Notes under the pieces: generated by a model | Told to the model about the DNA's origin: nothing | What the model saw: only the letters and a program-made list of their open reading frames with translations | Database searches by the model: none | NCBI GenBank assembly: GCA_045531205.1 | Contig: JAZSDN010000062.1 | Location: forward strand, 1 to 31,152 | DNA: 31,152 bases | Origin: JAZNQL01 sp045531205 | GTDB lineage: Bacteria > Bacillota > Clostridia > UMGS1883 > UMGS1540 | Reading direction: 5' to 3' | Part shown: positions 22,882 through 29,380 of the stretch, piece by piece | How positions within the stretch are numbered: the first letter of the stretch is position 1 | Layout: each line of letters begins with the position of its first letter | Position numbers and translations under genes: made by a program

Positions 22882-23556
22882 ATGGTAAAGCTTGGAAATG
22901 ATTGGGATAATGTTATAGGCGAAGAATTTGAAAAAGATTATTATCTTGAGCTTCGTCAGTTTCTAAAAGAAGAGTATAAAAATCATACAATATATCCCGA
23001 TATGCACGATATTTTTTCGGCATTAAAAGCAACCCCCTTTTCTAAAGTAAAGGTTGTAATAGTGGGGCAGGACCCGTATCACGGACCATCTCAGGCACAT
23101 GGAATGTGCTTTTCAGTTCAAAAAGGGATAGAAGCACCGCCTTCATTAAAGAATATATATAAAGAAATTCAGGATGAACTCGGTACATTTATTCCAAATA
23201 ACGGATATCTGATGCCGTGGGCAGAGCAGGGAGTTCTGCTTATAAACACAGTTTTAACGGTAAGGGAAGGAATGCCTAATTCCCATAAAGGCAAAGGATG
23301 GGAAACTTTTACAGGTGCAGTAATTTCGGCACTTAATAATTCGGAAGAGCCAATAATATTTCTTCTTTGGGGTGCAAACGCAGCCGAAAAGGCAGAGCTT
23401 ATAAATAATCCAAAACATAAATGCCTTTTTGCTGCACATCCAAGCCCTCTTTCAGCACACCGTGGTTTTTTTGGTTGCGGTCACTTTAAAATGGCAAACG
23501 AAATACTTATAAGTAATATAAAAAGCCCTATAAACTGGCAAATACCAAATATATGA
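22882..23556 (+). CDS. ung: Uracil-DNA glycosylase, family 1
   Basis: A 224-residue Ung with every family motif: VGQDPYHGP (catalytic Asp64), the LLINTVLTVREGMPNSHKGK segment, FLLWGANAAEKAEL, and the DNA-intercalation motif HPSPLSAHRGFFGCGHF. It removes uracil from DNA. AAGGAG precedes the ATG. It is probably co-transcribed with the M23 gene (2-bp gap). Its stop codon forms part of the -35 region of the spoVAE promoter. Confidence 0.97.
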   Translation: MVKLGNDWDNVIGEEFEKDYYLELRQFLKEEYKNHTIYPDMHDIFSALKATPFSKVKVVIVGQDPYHGPSQAHGMCFSVQKGIEAPPSLKNIYKEIQDELGTFIPNNGYLMPWAEQGVLLINTVLTVREGMPNSHKGKGWETFTGAVISALNNSEEPIIFLLWGANAAEKAELINNPKHKCLFAAHPSPLSAHRGFFGCGHFKMANEILISNIKSPINWQIPNI

Positions 23557-23584
23557 ATAAAAAAATTCCAATATAAACATACTA
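23554..23584 (+). promoter_or_regulatory. Consensus sigma-G (forespore) promoter of spoVAE
   Basis: TGAATA at 23554-23559 and CATACTA at 23578-23584 with an 18-bp spacer match the sigma-F/sigma-G consensus exactly. It sits directly before a forespore gene, as expected, since spoVA genes are sigma-G controlled in Bacillus. Confidence 0.8.
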
Positions 23585-23605
23585 CCTTTAAAGGAAGTGG
23601 TTTTA

Positions 23606-23959
23606 TTGGAATTTTTTAATGCCTTCTGGGTTGGAGGACTTATCTGTGTAATCGGTCAGCTTTTAATCGACAAAACAAAACTGACCCCTGCAAGAATACT
23701 TGTAAGCTTTGTGTGCCTTGGTGTATTTCTCACTCTTATAGGAGTGTACGAGCCAATAGTAGAATATGCAGGCGCCGGCGCAACAGTTCCCATTACAGGC
23801 TTTGGCTATAGTCTTTGCAAAGGAGTAATAAAAGCCGTAACCGAAAAAGGACTTTTAGGAATCCTCTCAGGCGGCTTTACAGCCGTATCAGCAGGCCTTG
23901 CCGCCGCCGTATTCTTCGGCTTTTTAGTATCACTTATATTTAAACCTAAGATGAAATAA
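23606..23959 (+). CDS. spoVAE: Stage V sporulation protein AE
   Basis: A 117-residue membrane protein with four hydrophobic segments and the SpoVAE core GGLICVIGQLLIDKTKLTPA, GVYEPIVEYAGAGATVPITG and FGYSLCKGVIKAV. SpoVA proteins form the channel through which dipicolinic acid enters the forespore and leaves at germination. The start is TTG 23606 after AAAGGAAG (23590-23597). A GTG at 23597 overlaps that site. spoVAC and spoVAD, its usual neighbours, are not in the window, so this copy stands alone. Confidence 0.92.
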   Translation: MEFFNAFWVGGLICVIGQLLIDKTKLTPARILVSFVCLGVFLTLIGVYEPIVEYAGAGATVPITGFGYSLCKGVIKAVTEKGLLGILSGGFTAVSAGLAAAVFFGFLVSLIFKPKMK

Positions 23960-23972
23960 TAAAAGGAATGTA

Positions 23973-24011
23973 AAAAAAGAGCTGTAAAATAATTTTTTAC
24001 AGCTCTTTTTT
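23973..24011 (+). terminator. spoVAE terminator
   Basis: A 17-bp stem, core GAGCTGTAAAA/TTTTACAGCTC, ending in TTTTTT. Confidence 0.88.
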
Positions 24012-24045
24012 AAAAATTCTACAAAGATAAAAATCAAAAATAAAA

Positions 24046-24177
24046 CTATAATTCTTCGTTATCGTCTTCATCTGAAATATATTTTTCTTCTAATTCAAGC
24101 TGAATTTCGTTTAACCTCTCAACTATGTCTGAAACTTTAGCAAACAGTTCAAAATAAAGCTCCTTGTAATTTGGCAT
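24046..24177 (-). CDS. Small acidic protein of 43 residues
   Basis: A minus-strand ORF with ATG at 24177 and TAG at 24046 encodes 43 residues beginning MPNYKELYFELFAKVSDIVE. The middle is helical and the end strongly acidic (ISDEDDNEEL). AAAGGATG lies 8 bases upstream of the ATG. I recall many Clostridia encoding short proteins of this kind (a YKxLYxxLF start, then a helix ending in an acidic EE(K/M)Y tail), always uncharacterised. The ribosome binding site and the composition support a real gene. It is convergent with spoVAE, which ends at a strong terminator. Confidence 0.65.
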   Translation of the reverse strand: MPNYKELYFELFAKVSDIVERLNEIQLELEEKYISDEDDNEEL

Positions 24178-24311
24178 ATTGCTACATCCTTTCTTTTTAA
24201 ATTTTATTATTTTTTAATTATTATAACAGATAACACTATAAATTGCAATACTTTTGTTATGCATACAATATAAATAAAATTACATATAATTGTTTTGCAG
24301 AGGTGATTAAA

Positions 24312-24485
24312 ATGAAAAAATTTAAAATACCATCTATTCCACCAACAACTAATAAATGCATTCGTTTTCCAAATAATATAATAGAAGAAGTAGAAAAGGC
24401 GATAGAGGGTAAAAATTGTACATTTACAGCATTTGTAGTTGAAGCAGTAAAGGTCGCATTAGAAAATATAAAAGATGAAAAATAA
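24312..24485 (+). CDS. Small ribbon-helix-helix-like protein (YlcI/YnfO type)
   Basis: A 57-residue protein. The segment TNKCIRFPNNIIEEVEKAIE followed by CTFTAFVVEAVKVALENIK has the pattern of a beta strand plus two helices seen in ribbon-helix-helix DNA-binding proteins, and resembles the short YlcI/YnfO (DUF3950-type) family. The start is ATG 24312 with AGGTGAT at 24301; an earlier in-frame ATG at 24243 lacks a ribosome binding site. A TATAAT at 24285-24290 may be its -10 box, but I see no good -35. No toxin gene is adjacent, so an antitoxin role is not supported. Confidence 0.68.
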   Translation: MKKFKIPSIPPTTNKCIRFPNNIIEEVEKAIEGKNCTFTAFVVEAVKVALENIKDEK

Positions 24486-24503
24486 CACAAAAATGTCAAT
24501 AAA

Positions 24504-24530
24504 AAAGGAGTAGCTTTCGCTACTCCTTTA
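24504..24530. terminator. Bidirectional terminator between convergent genes
   Basis: An 11-bp stem (AAAGGAGTAGC at 24504-24514, GCTACTCCTTT at 24519-24529), with A-run before and T-run after. It serves the small RHH-like gene and the GGGtGRT operon. Confidence 0.85.
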
Positions 24531-24543
24531 AACTTTTTTAATC

Positions 24544-25539
24544 TTATAAAAGTTCAGAAAGTGCAACTGCAACAGCAACAGTCATACCAACCATTGGGTT
24601 GTTACCTGCACCGATAAGTCCCATCATTTCAACGTGAGCAGGAACTGAAGATGAACCTGCAAACTGTGCGTCGGAATGCATTCTTCCCATTGTATCTGTC
24701 ATACCATAGGAAGCGGGGCCGGCAGCCATGTTGTCGGGATGCAATGTACGGCCTGTACCGCCGCCCGAAGCAACTGAGAAGTATTTTTTACCCTGTTCGA
24801 TACATTCTTTTTTGTATGTACCTGCAACGGGATGCTGGAAACGTGTGGGGTTAGTTGAGTTACCTGTGATAGAAACGTCAACACCTTCAAAGTGCATTAT
24901 AGCAACGCCTTCTCTAACATCATCTGCACCGTAGCAACGAACCTTTGCACGTTCGCCCTTTGAATATGCAGTTTCATTTACAATGTTAAGCTTGCCTGTG
25001 TAGTAGTCAAATTCTGTTTCAACAAAAGTAAAGCCGTTGATTCTTGAAATAATCTGAGCAGCGTCTTTACCAAGACCGTTTAAGATAACTCTTAAGGGGT
25101 TCTTTCTAACCTTGTTTGCAGAGTTTGCAATACCTATAGCACCTTCAGCAGCAGCAAAAGATTCGTGACCTGCTAAAAATGCAAAACAAGCTGTTTCTTC
25201 GCGAAGAAGCATAGCACCAAGGTTACCGTGACCTAAACCAACCTTTCTGTCATCAGCAACAGAACCGGGAATACAGAAAGCCTGTAAACCTTCACCGAGG
25301 ATTTCAGCAGCTTCACTTGCACTCTTGTAACCCTTTTTAATAGCCATAGCAGCGCCTACAATGTAAGCCCAGCAAGCATTTTCAAAACAAATGGGCTGAA
25401 TGTTTTTAACAATGTTGTAAACATCAATGCCTTTTTCGTCGCAAATAGCTTTAGCTTCTTCAATAGAAGCAATGCCGTACTTGTTTAAAGCAGCATTGAT
25501 CTGATTTATTCTTCTTTCATAACTTTCAAATAATGGCAT
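24544..25539 (-). CDS. GGGtGRT protein, function unknown
   Basis: A 331-residue soluble protein named for its own motif, seen here as SVASGGGTGRTLHP (GGGTGRT at about 259-265). It is conserved in strict anaerobes and has no assigned activity. Other visible features are glycine/alanine-rich helices (LGHGNLGAMLLREETACFAF, FAAAEGAIGIANSANK), an IVNETAYSKGERAKVRCYGA strand region and scattered cysteines at 33, 51, 56, 89, 118, 202 and 246. The start is ATG 25539, nine bases after AGGAGG; a TTG at 25545 is the alternative. The gene follows the NifU-like scaffold gene by 18 bp, a pairing I know from other Clostridia, so the two probably act together in an iron-sulfur process. Confidence 0.85.
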   Translation of the reverse strand: MPLFESYERRINQINAALNKYGIASIEEAKAICDEKGIDVYNIVKNIQPICFENACWAYIVGAAMAIKKGYKSASEAAEILGEGLQAFCIPGSVADDRKVGLGHGNLGAMLLREETACFAFLAGHESFAAAEGAIGIANSANKVRKNPLRVILNGLGKDAAQIISRINGFTFVETEFDYYTGKLNIVNETAYSKGERAKVRCYGADDVREGVAIMHFEGVDVSITGNSTNPTRFQHPVAGTYKKECIEQGKKYFSVASGGGTGRTLHPDNMAAGPASYGMTDTMGRMHSDAQFAGSSSVPAHVEMMGLIGAGNNPMVGMTVAVAVALSELL

Positions 25540-25557
25540 TTTCAAAATCCTCCTTTC

Positions 25558-26250
25558 TTATTGCTGACGGGGGTTGATAACCTTAGCGGCATCATCAAAC
25601 CTGCCGTACTGACCTGAAGCCTTTTCCAAAGCTTCATTAGCGTCTGTACCCTTCATAATCATGTCCATCATTTTTCCAAGATGAACAAACTTGTAACCTA
25701 TAATATGGTCATCTTCATCAAGAGCGATGTTGGTTATGTAACCTTCAGCAAGCTCAAGATAACGGGGACCTTTTTCTTTTGTTGAGAAAACAGTACCAAT
25801 CTGGCTTCTTAAACCTTTACCAAGGTCTTCAAGACCGGCACCAATGGGAAGACCGTCTTCCGAGAAAGCAGTCTGAGTTCTGCCGTAAACAATCTGGAGA
25901 AACAATTCTCTCATAGCGGTGTTAATAGCATCGCAAACGAGGTCAGAGTTTAAAGCCTCTAAAAGAGTTTTACCTGCTAAAATTTCGCAAGCCATAGCTG
26001 CCGAGTGAGTCATACCCGAGCAACCGCAGGTTTCTATTAAGGATTCCTCGATTATACCTTCTTTAACATTAAGAGTGAGTTTGCACATACCCTGCTGGGG
26101 AGCGCACCAGCCAATACCGTGTGTAAGACCTGAAATGTCTTTGATTTCTTTAGCCTTGACCCATTTTCCTTCTTCGGGAATGGGAGCGGGATCATGAGAA
26201 ACGCCTTTTTTTACACAGTACATCTGCTGAACTTCATGTGAAAAATTCAT
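25558..26250 (-). CDS. NifU/IscU-like iron-sulfur cluster scaffold protein
   Basis: A 230-residue protein whose N-terminal 120 residues follow the IscU/NifU-N fold, with potential cluster ligands in GWCAPQQGMC (Cys49, Cys56) and ETCGCSGMTHSAAMACEILA (Cys75, Cys77, Cys88), and another Cys at 106. The C-terminal 100 residues are an extension not found in standard IscU, with an acidic patch and a repeated helix near the end. The family is annotated as an iron-sulfur assembly scaffold but no cysteine desulfurase is adjacent. It is the first gene of an operon with the GGGtGRT gene and has an internal promoter after the aminotransferase. Confidence 0.85.
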   Translation of the reverse strand: MNFSHEVQQMYCVKKGVSHDPAPIPEEGKWVKAKEIKDISGLTHGIGWCAPQQGMCKLTLNVKEGIIEESLIETCGCSGMTHSAAMACEILAGKTLLEALNSDLVCDAINTAMRELFLQIVYGRTQTAFSEDGLPIGAGLEDLGKGLRSQIGTVFSTKEKGPRYLELAEGYITNIALDEDDHIIGYKFVHLGKMMDMIMKGTDANEALEKASGQYGRFDDAAKVINPRQQ

Positions 26251-26284
26251 GATAATATCTCCTTTCTTTTTTTACATCCTGAAT

Positions 26285-26313
26285 ATTTTATCATTTTTTG
26301 TAATTAAAATCAA
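26285..26313 (-). promoter_or_regulatory. Sigma-A promoter of the NifU-like/GGGtGRT operon
   Basis: On the minus strand TTGATT (26313-26308) and TAAAAT (26290-26285) with 17-bp spacing, in the 69-bp gap after the aminotransferase gene. Confidence 0.6.
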
Positions 26314-26319
26314 TACTTT

Positions 26320-27495
26320 TTATAAATATTCCGACACAAAATCACTTATTCTGCCAAGAGCTGTGCGGATGTTTTCTATAGAATAAGCATACGAACATCT
26401 TATAAAGCCTTCGCCGCTTGCACCAAAGGCCGACCCTGGTACAACCGCAACCTTTTTACTGCGTAAAAGCTTTTCGGCAAACTCATCAGACGAAAGACCT
26501 GTTTTTTGAATTGAAGGGAATACATAAAAAGCCCCTCTTGGTTCAAAACAATCAAGCCCCATATTTCTGAATCCGTCTACAATAAATTTACGTCTGTAAT
26601 CATATTCCTGTCTCATACGCTCAATGTCATTGTCGCCGTTTTTTAAAGCTTCAATAGCTGCATACTGGCTTGTAGTGGGGGTACACATAATGGCAAACTG
26701 ATGAACTTTTGTCATTACCTTTATAATATCAGCGTTGCCGCAGGCAAAACCTAAACGCCAGCCTGTCATTGCGTAAGCCTTCGAAAAACCGCCTACCAGT
26801 ATGGTTCTTTCCTTCATTCCTTCTATTTGAGTAATAGAAATATGCTTTTTGCCGTAGGTAAGTTCAGCATAAATCTCGTCGCTTAAAATCATAATGTTAC
26901 TTTCTCTTATAACTTCTGCAATAGCTTCAAGATGCTCTCTTTCCATAATAGCCCCTGTGGGATTATTGGGGAAGGGGAGAATAAGCAGTTTAGTTTTATC
27001 TGTAAGCTTTTCTTTAATTTGCTCGGGTGTAAGCCTGAACTCATCTTCCGCCCGTGTAACAATGGGAACAGGTGTACCGCCTGCCAAAGCAACACAGGGA
27101 GAATAACAAACAAAACACGGCTCGGGAATTAAAACTTCATCTCCCGGCCCTATAATACTTCTTACCATAAGGTCAATAGCTTCGCTGCCGCCAACTGTTA
27201 CCAAAACTTCACTTAACGCATCATATTCAATATCAAAACGTCTTTTTAAATAGGTTGAAATTTCCTGTCTTAATTCTGCAAGACCTGCATTTGCAGTATA
27301 ATAGGTGCGACCTTTTCTTAACGAAACTATACCCGCATCTCTTATATGAGAAGGGGTTACAAAATCAGGCTCTCCAACACCCAAGGATATAACATCATCC
27401 ATTTGTGCTGCAATATCAAAAAACTTTCGTATTCCGGAAGGCGGTATTTCGGCAACTCTTTTTGTAATCATATCTTTTGCTGAAAAATTGCTCAT
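26320..27495 (-). CDS. PLP-dependent aminotransferase class I/II
   Basis: A 391-residue fold-type I aminotransferase. Diagnostic features are the substrate loop LGVGEPDF, PFPNNPTG (NNPTG 177-181), the cofactor Asp in SDEIYAELTY (Asp206), the Schiff-base lysine in GGFSKAYAMTGWRLGF (Lys239) and the carboxylate Arg in GFIRCSYA. It resembles Bacillus PatA-type enzymes, which work in lysine or aromatic amino-acid metabolism; the substrate is uncertain. It overlaps the Lrp-type regulator gene by 4 nt (ATGA) and the two are surely co-expressed. Confidence 0.92.
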   Translation of the reverse strand: MSNFSAKDMITKRVAEIPPSGIRKFFDIAAQMDDVISLGVGEPDFVTPSHIRDAGIVSLRKGRTYYTANAGLAELRQEISTYLKRRFDIEYDALSEVLVTVGGSEAIDLMVRSIIGPGDEVLIPEPCFVCYSPCVALAGGTPVPIVTRAEDEFRLTPEQIKEKLTDKTKLLILPFPNNPTGAIMEREHLEAIAEVIRESNIMILSDEIYAELTYGKKHISITQIEGMKERTILVGGFSKAYAMTGWRLGFACGNADIIKVMTKVHQFAIMCTPTTSQYAAIEALKNGDNDIERMRQEYDYRRKFIVDGFRNMGLDCFEPRGAFYVFPSIQKTGLSSDEFAEKLLRSKKVAVVPGSAFGASGEGFIRCSYAYSIENIRTALGRISDFVSEYL

Positions 27496-27971
27496 GCGCC
27501 GAAAACTCCTCTCTCATCTTTAGAGGATTTAGTAAAGATTTCACCGCAATCTTTGTAAGTCTTAAGCATAAAATGTGTACCAGTGCTTATAACTCCGTCC
27601 ATAGGAGCAAGCTTTTCGGCAACAAACAAAGCCACTTCCTTTATATTATGGCCTTTAATTAACAACGCAATGTCAAATGCGCCCGACATAAGCCAGATGC
27701 TCTTTATTCTGTGGTAAGAATAAAGCTGCTCTGCAAGCCCGTCAAAGCCTTCGCCAAGCTGGGGAGTAACCTTAAGAGTAATAAGAGCCGATACATAAGT
27801 ATCGTCAACCTTGTCCCAGTCGATTAAAGCCTTGTAGCCTACAATAATCTTTTTTTCTTCAAGTTCTTTGATAGTAGAAGCAACTTCGGCTTCGTCTCTG
27901 CCAAGCATTACTGCAATCTCTTTTGCAGAAAGATGGCCATTGTTTTCTAAAAGTTTTAAAATATCCTTCAT
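27492..27971 (-). CDS. Lrp/AsnC-family transcriptional regulator
   Basis: About 159 residues: an N-terminal winged helix (MKDILKLLENNGHLSAKEIA, then EVASTIKELEEKKIIVGYKA) and a C-terminal RAM ligand-binding domain (VSALITLKV, IWLMSGAFDIALLIKG, TGTHFMLKTYKDCG). Such regulators sense amino acids and commonly control a neighbouring aminotransferase. The start is ATG 27971 with AAAGGAG upstream. A GTG at 27980 overlaps the ribosome binding site. It is the first gene of the operon. Confidence 0.92.
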   Translation of the reverse strand: MKDILKLLENNGHLSAKEIAVMLGRDEAEVASTIKELEEKKIIVGYKALIDWDKVDDTYVSALITLKVTPQLGEGFDGLAEQLYSYHRIKSIWLMSGAFDIALLIKGHNIKEVALFVAEKLAPMDGVISTGTHFMLKTYKDCGEIFTKSSKDERGVFGA

Positions 27972-27997
27972 AGTAAACACTCCTTTTCACGTACATT

Positions 27998-28026
27998 ATT
28001 ATAATATTAAAAAGCGTTATAATCAA
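27998..28026 (-). promoter_or_regulatory. Sigma-A promoter of the Lrp-aminotransferase operon
   Basis: On the minus strand TTGATT (28026-28021) and TATAAT (28003-27998) with 17-bp spacing. Confidence 0.65.
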
Positions 28027-28075
28027 TAGTTTTTTGGCAAGAAAAAAATTTTTTTAAAAAATAATAAAATTTTTA

Positions 28076-28104
28076 TTGACAAATGAGTTAAAAACTGCTA
28101 TACT
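28076..28104 (+). promoter_or_regulatory. Promoter of the five-tRNA cluster
   Basis: TTGACA at 28076-28081 and TATACT at 28099-28104 with 17-bp spacing, 16 bp before the first tRNA. Confidence 0.75.
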
Positions 28105-28120
28105 TATTCAAGTCGGTTGT

Positions 28121-28194
28121 GCGGGTGTAGTTCAATGGTAGAATCTCAGCCTTCCAAGCTGATCGCGTGGGTTCGATTCCCATCACCCGCTCCA
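28121..28194 (+). tRNA. tRNA-Gly(TCC)
   Basis: Acceptor GCGGGTG/CACCCGC, anticodon loop CTTCCAA (TCC), T-arm GGGTTCGATTCCC, discriminator T and encoded CCA. Confidence 0.96.
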
Positions 28195-28207
28195 CTAAAA
28201 TTTATAT

Positions 28208-28284
28208 GCGCCTGTAGCTCAGCCGGATAGAGCAACTGCCTTCTAAGCAGTGGGCCAGGAGTTCGAGTCTCTTCAGGCGCGCCA
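28208..28284 (+). tRNA. tRNA-Arg(TCT)
   Basis: Acceptor GCGCCTG/CAGGCGC, anticodon stem ACTGC/GCAGT with loop CTTCTAA (TCT), T-loop GTTCGAGTC, discriminator G and encoded CCA. Confidence 0.96.
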
Positions 28285-28288
28285 TTAT

Positions 28289-28366
28289 GGTGGGTATAGT
28301 TCAGCTGGCTAGAGCGCCAGATTGTGGCTCTGGAGGTCGCCGGTTCAAGTCCGGCTACCCACCCCA
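28289..28366 (+). tRNA. tRNA-His(GTG)
   Basis: Acceptor GTGGGTA/TACCCAC plus an encoded G-1 (28289) facing C73, the identity element of tRNA-His. Anticodon loop TTGTGGC (GTG), encoded CCA. Confidence 0.96.
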
Positions 28367-28374
28367 AACAATAC

Positions 28375-28449
28375 TGGGCTGTAGCCAAGTGGTAAGGCAC
28401 AGGACTTTGACTCCTGCATTCGTTGGTCCGAGTCCAACCAGCCCAGCCA
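28375..28449 (+). tRNA. tRNA-Gln(TTG)
   Basis: Acceptor TGGGCTG/CAGCCCA, anticodon loop CTTTGAC (TTG), T-arm TTGGTCCGAGTCCAA, discriminator G and encoded CCA. Confidence 0.95.
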
Positions 28450-28456
28450 AAAATAT

Positions 28457-28532
28457 GATCCATTAGCTCAGTCGGCAGAGCACTTGACTTTTAATCAAGG
28501 TGTCCGGAGTTCGAATCTCCGATGGATCACCA
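28457..28532 (+). tRNA. tRNA-Lys(TTT)
   Basis: Acceptor GATCCAT/ATGGATC, anticodon stem TTGA/TCAA with loop CTTTTAA (TTT), T-arm CGGAGTTCGAATCTCCG, discriminator A and encoded CCA. Confidence 0.96.
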
Positions 28533-28571
28533 GAAAAAAGCGTACTGAATTTTCAGTACGCTTTTTTCAGC
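28533..28571 (+). terminator. Terminator of the tRNA cluster, identical to 3308-3346
   Basis: Same 39 bases as the tRNA-Arg terminator, with stem 28534-28549/28552-28567 and terminal TTTTTT. Confidence 0.9.
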
Positions 28572-28621
28572 TAAATTCGTAGCTAAATTGATCTTCGGTC
28601 AGCTATAAGGCGAATTGTAGC
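28570..28621 (+). repeat. Short hairpin element directly after the tRNA terminator
   Basis: GCTAAATTCG (28570-28579) pairs with CGAATTGTAGC (28611-28621) with one bulge, enclosing TAGC/GCTA and a TGATC-TTC-GGTCA hairpin. It starts at the same terminator base as the 251-bp element at 3345 and has the same style of nested small hairpins. No ORF. Confidence 0.45.
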
Positions 28622-28641
28622 AAAGGCTGTCAAAAACCGTA

Positions 28642-28670
28642 TTGACAAGAAAATGAGAGTGTGTTACACT
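28642..28670 (+). promoter_or_regulatory. Promoter of the membrane-protein/glycerate kinase operon
   Basis: TTGACA at 28642-28647 and TACACT at 28665-28670 with 17-bp spacing and an extended -10 (TGT before the box). The leader to ATG 28775 is about 97 nt and contains a 9-bp stem (28695-28703 with 28727-28735) whose loop holds AAAGGA. Confidence 0.65.
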
Positions 28671-28774
28671 TAAAAAAGTTGAGATATGTAAATTTGAACA
28701 ATATATTACTTTTACTAAAGGAACTTTATTGTTCATAAATCTTTGTATATTAAAAACAGAAAAGAGTGAATTAT

Positions 28775-29371
28775 ATGAAAGCTTATGTAAATTTTATAAA
28801 AGGATTTTCCCTTGTAGGGAAAATAATACTTTGTTGTTTGTATCCAGTAGGAACAATTGCTATGATAGTGTACTGGGTAGCAGATAATGTTATAAACAGA
28901 AGTGCACTTGAAAATGCAGTATGGCAGAATCCTACAGAAGAAACAGTAAGGGCTTATGCAGAGTATTTAATGAGTAAGCATCTTATATTGAATACTAACC
29001 ATCCAAATTACTGGAATAAACAAAGAGACCTTTGGCGCCTTGTAAACCAAAGCAAAACGGTTACAAAAGAAACAAAAGAGCTGTTCCTTTCAGCAATGAG
29101 AAAAGCAGGCGTTCATATTAACAATTCAAGAATAAACAATAATTTCCGCAGTAATAACGTACACAATAACGAAAGCCATACACAAGACTTTATGCAGGAA
29201 GAAATGAACCGACAGTTTCTGGAACAGTCTATGGAAGAAGCACGCAAAGCCGCAACTCCTTTTGACCACGGCGGATATATGCAGGGCGACGGATTTAACC
29301 CTTCCGATACAATGGCGGCTGATGCACAGCGTCAGATGGACAGTATGAACAATATGAATAATATGTTTTAA
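28775..29371 (+). CDS. Unknown membrane-anchored protein with Asn/Met-rich tail
   Basis: A 198-residue protein that I do not recognise. The first 45 residues hold a long hydrophobic hairpin or two helices (FSLVGKIILCCLYPVGTIAM, then IVYWVADNVI). A soluble helical region with W, Y and K/R follows to about 125 (WQNPTEETVRAYAEYLMSKH). The rest is low-complexity and asparagine-rich (NNSRINNNFRSNN) and ends in a repeat of M, N and D residues. The start is ATG 28775; GTG 28766 is part of the weak ribosome binding site AAAGAGTGA. It is 9 bp upstream of glycerate kinase and co-transcribed with it, but a functional link is unclear. Confidence 0.7.
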   Translation: MKAYVNFIKGFSLVGKIILCCLYPVGTIAMIVYWVADNVINRSALENAVWQNPTEETVRAYAEYLMSKHLILNTNHPNYWNKQRDLWRLVNQSKTVTKETKELFLSAMRKAGVHINNSRINNNFRSNNVHNNESHTQDFMQEEMNRQFLEQSMEEARKAATPFDHGGYMQGDGFNPSDTMAADAQRQMDSMNNMNNMF

Positions 29372-29380
29372 AGGATAAAT

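Noticed and set aside
28146..28463. 105-codon minus-strand frame across the tRNA cluster
   Set aside because: It is the antisense of tRNA genes. Such frames give the same false 'protein' in many genomes (GWTRTNE and GLEPATSRATIW strings).
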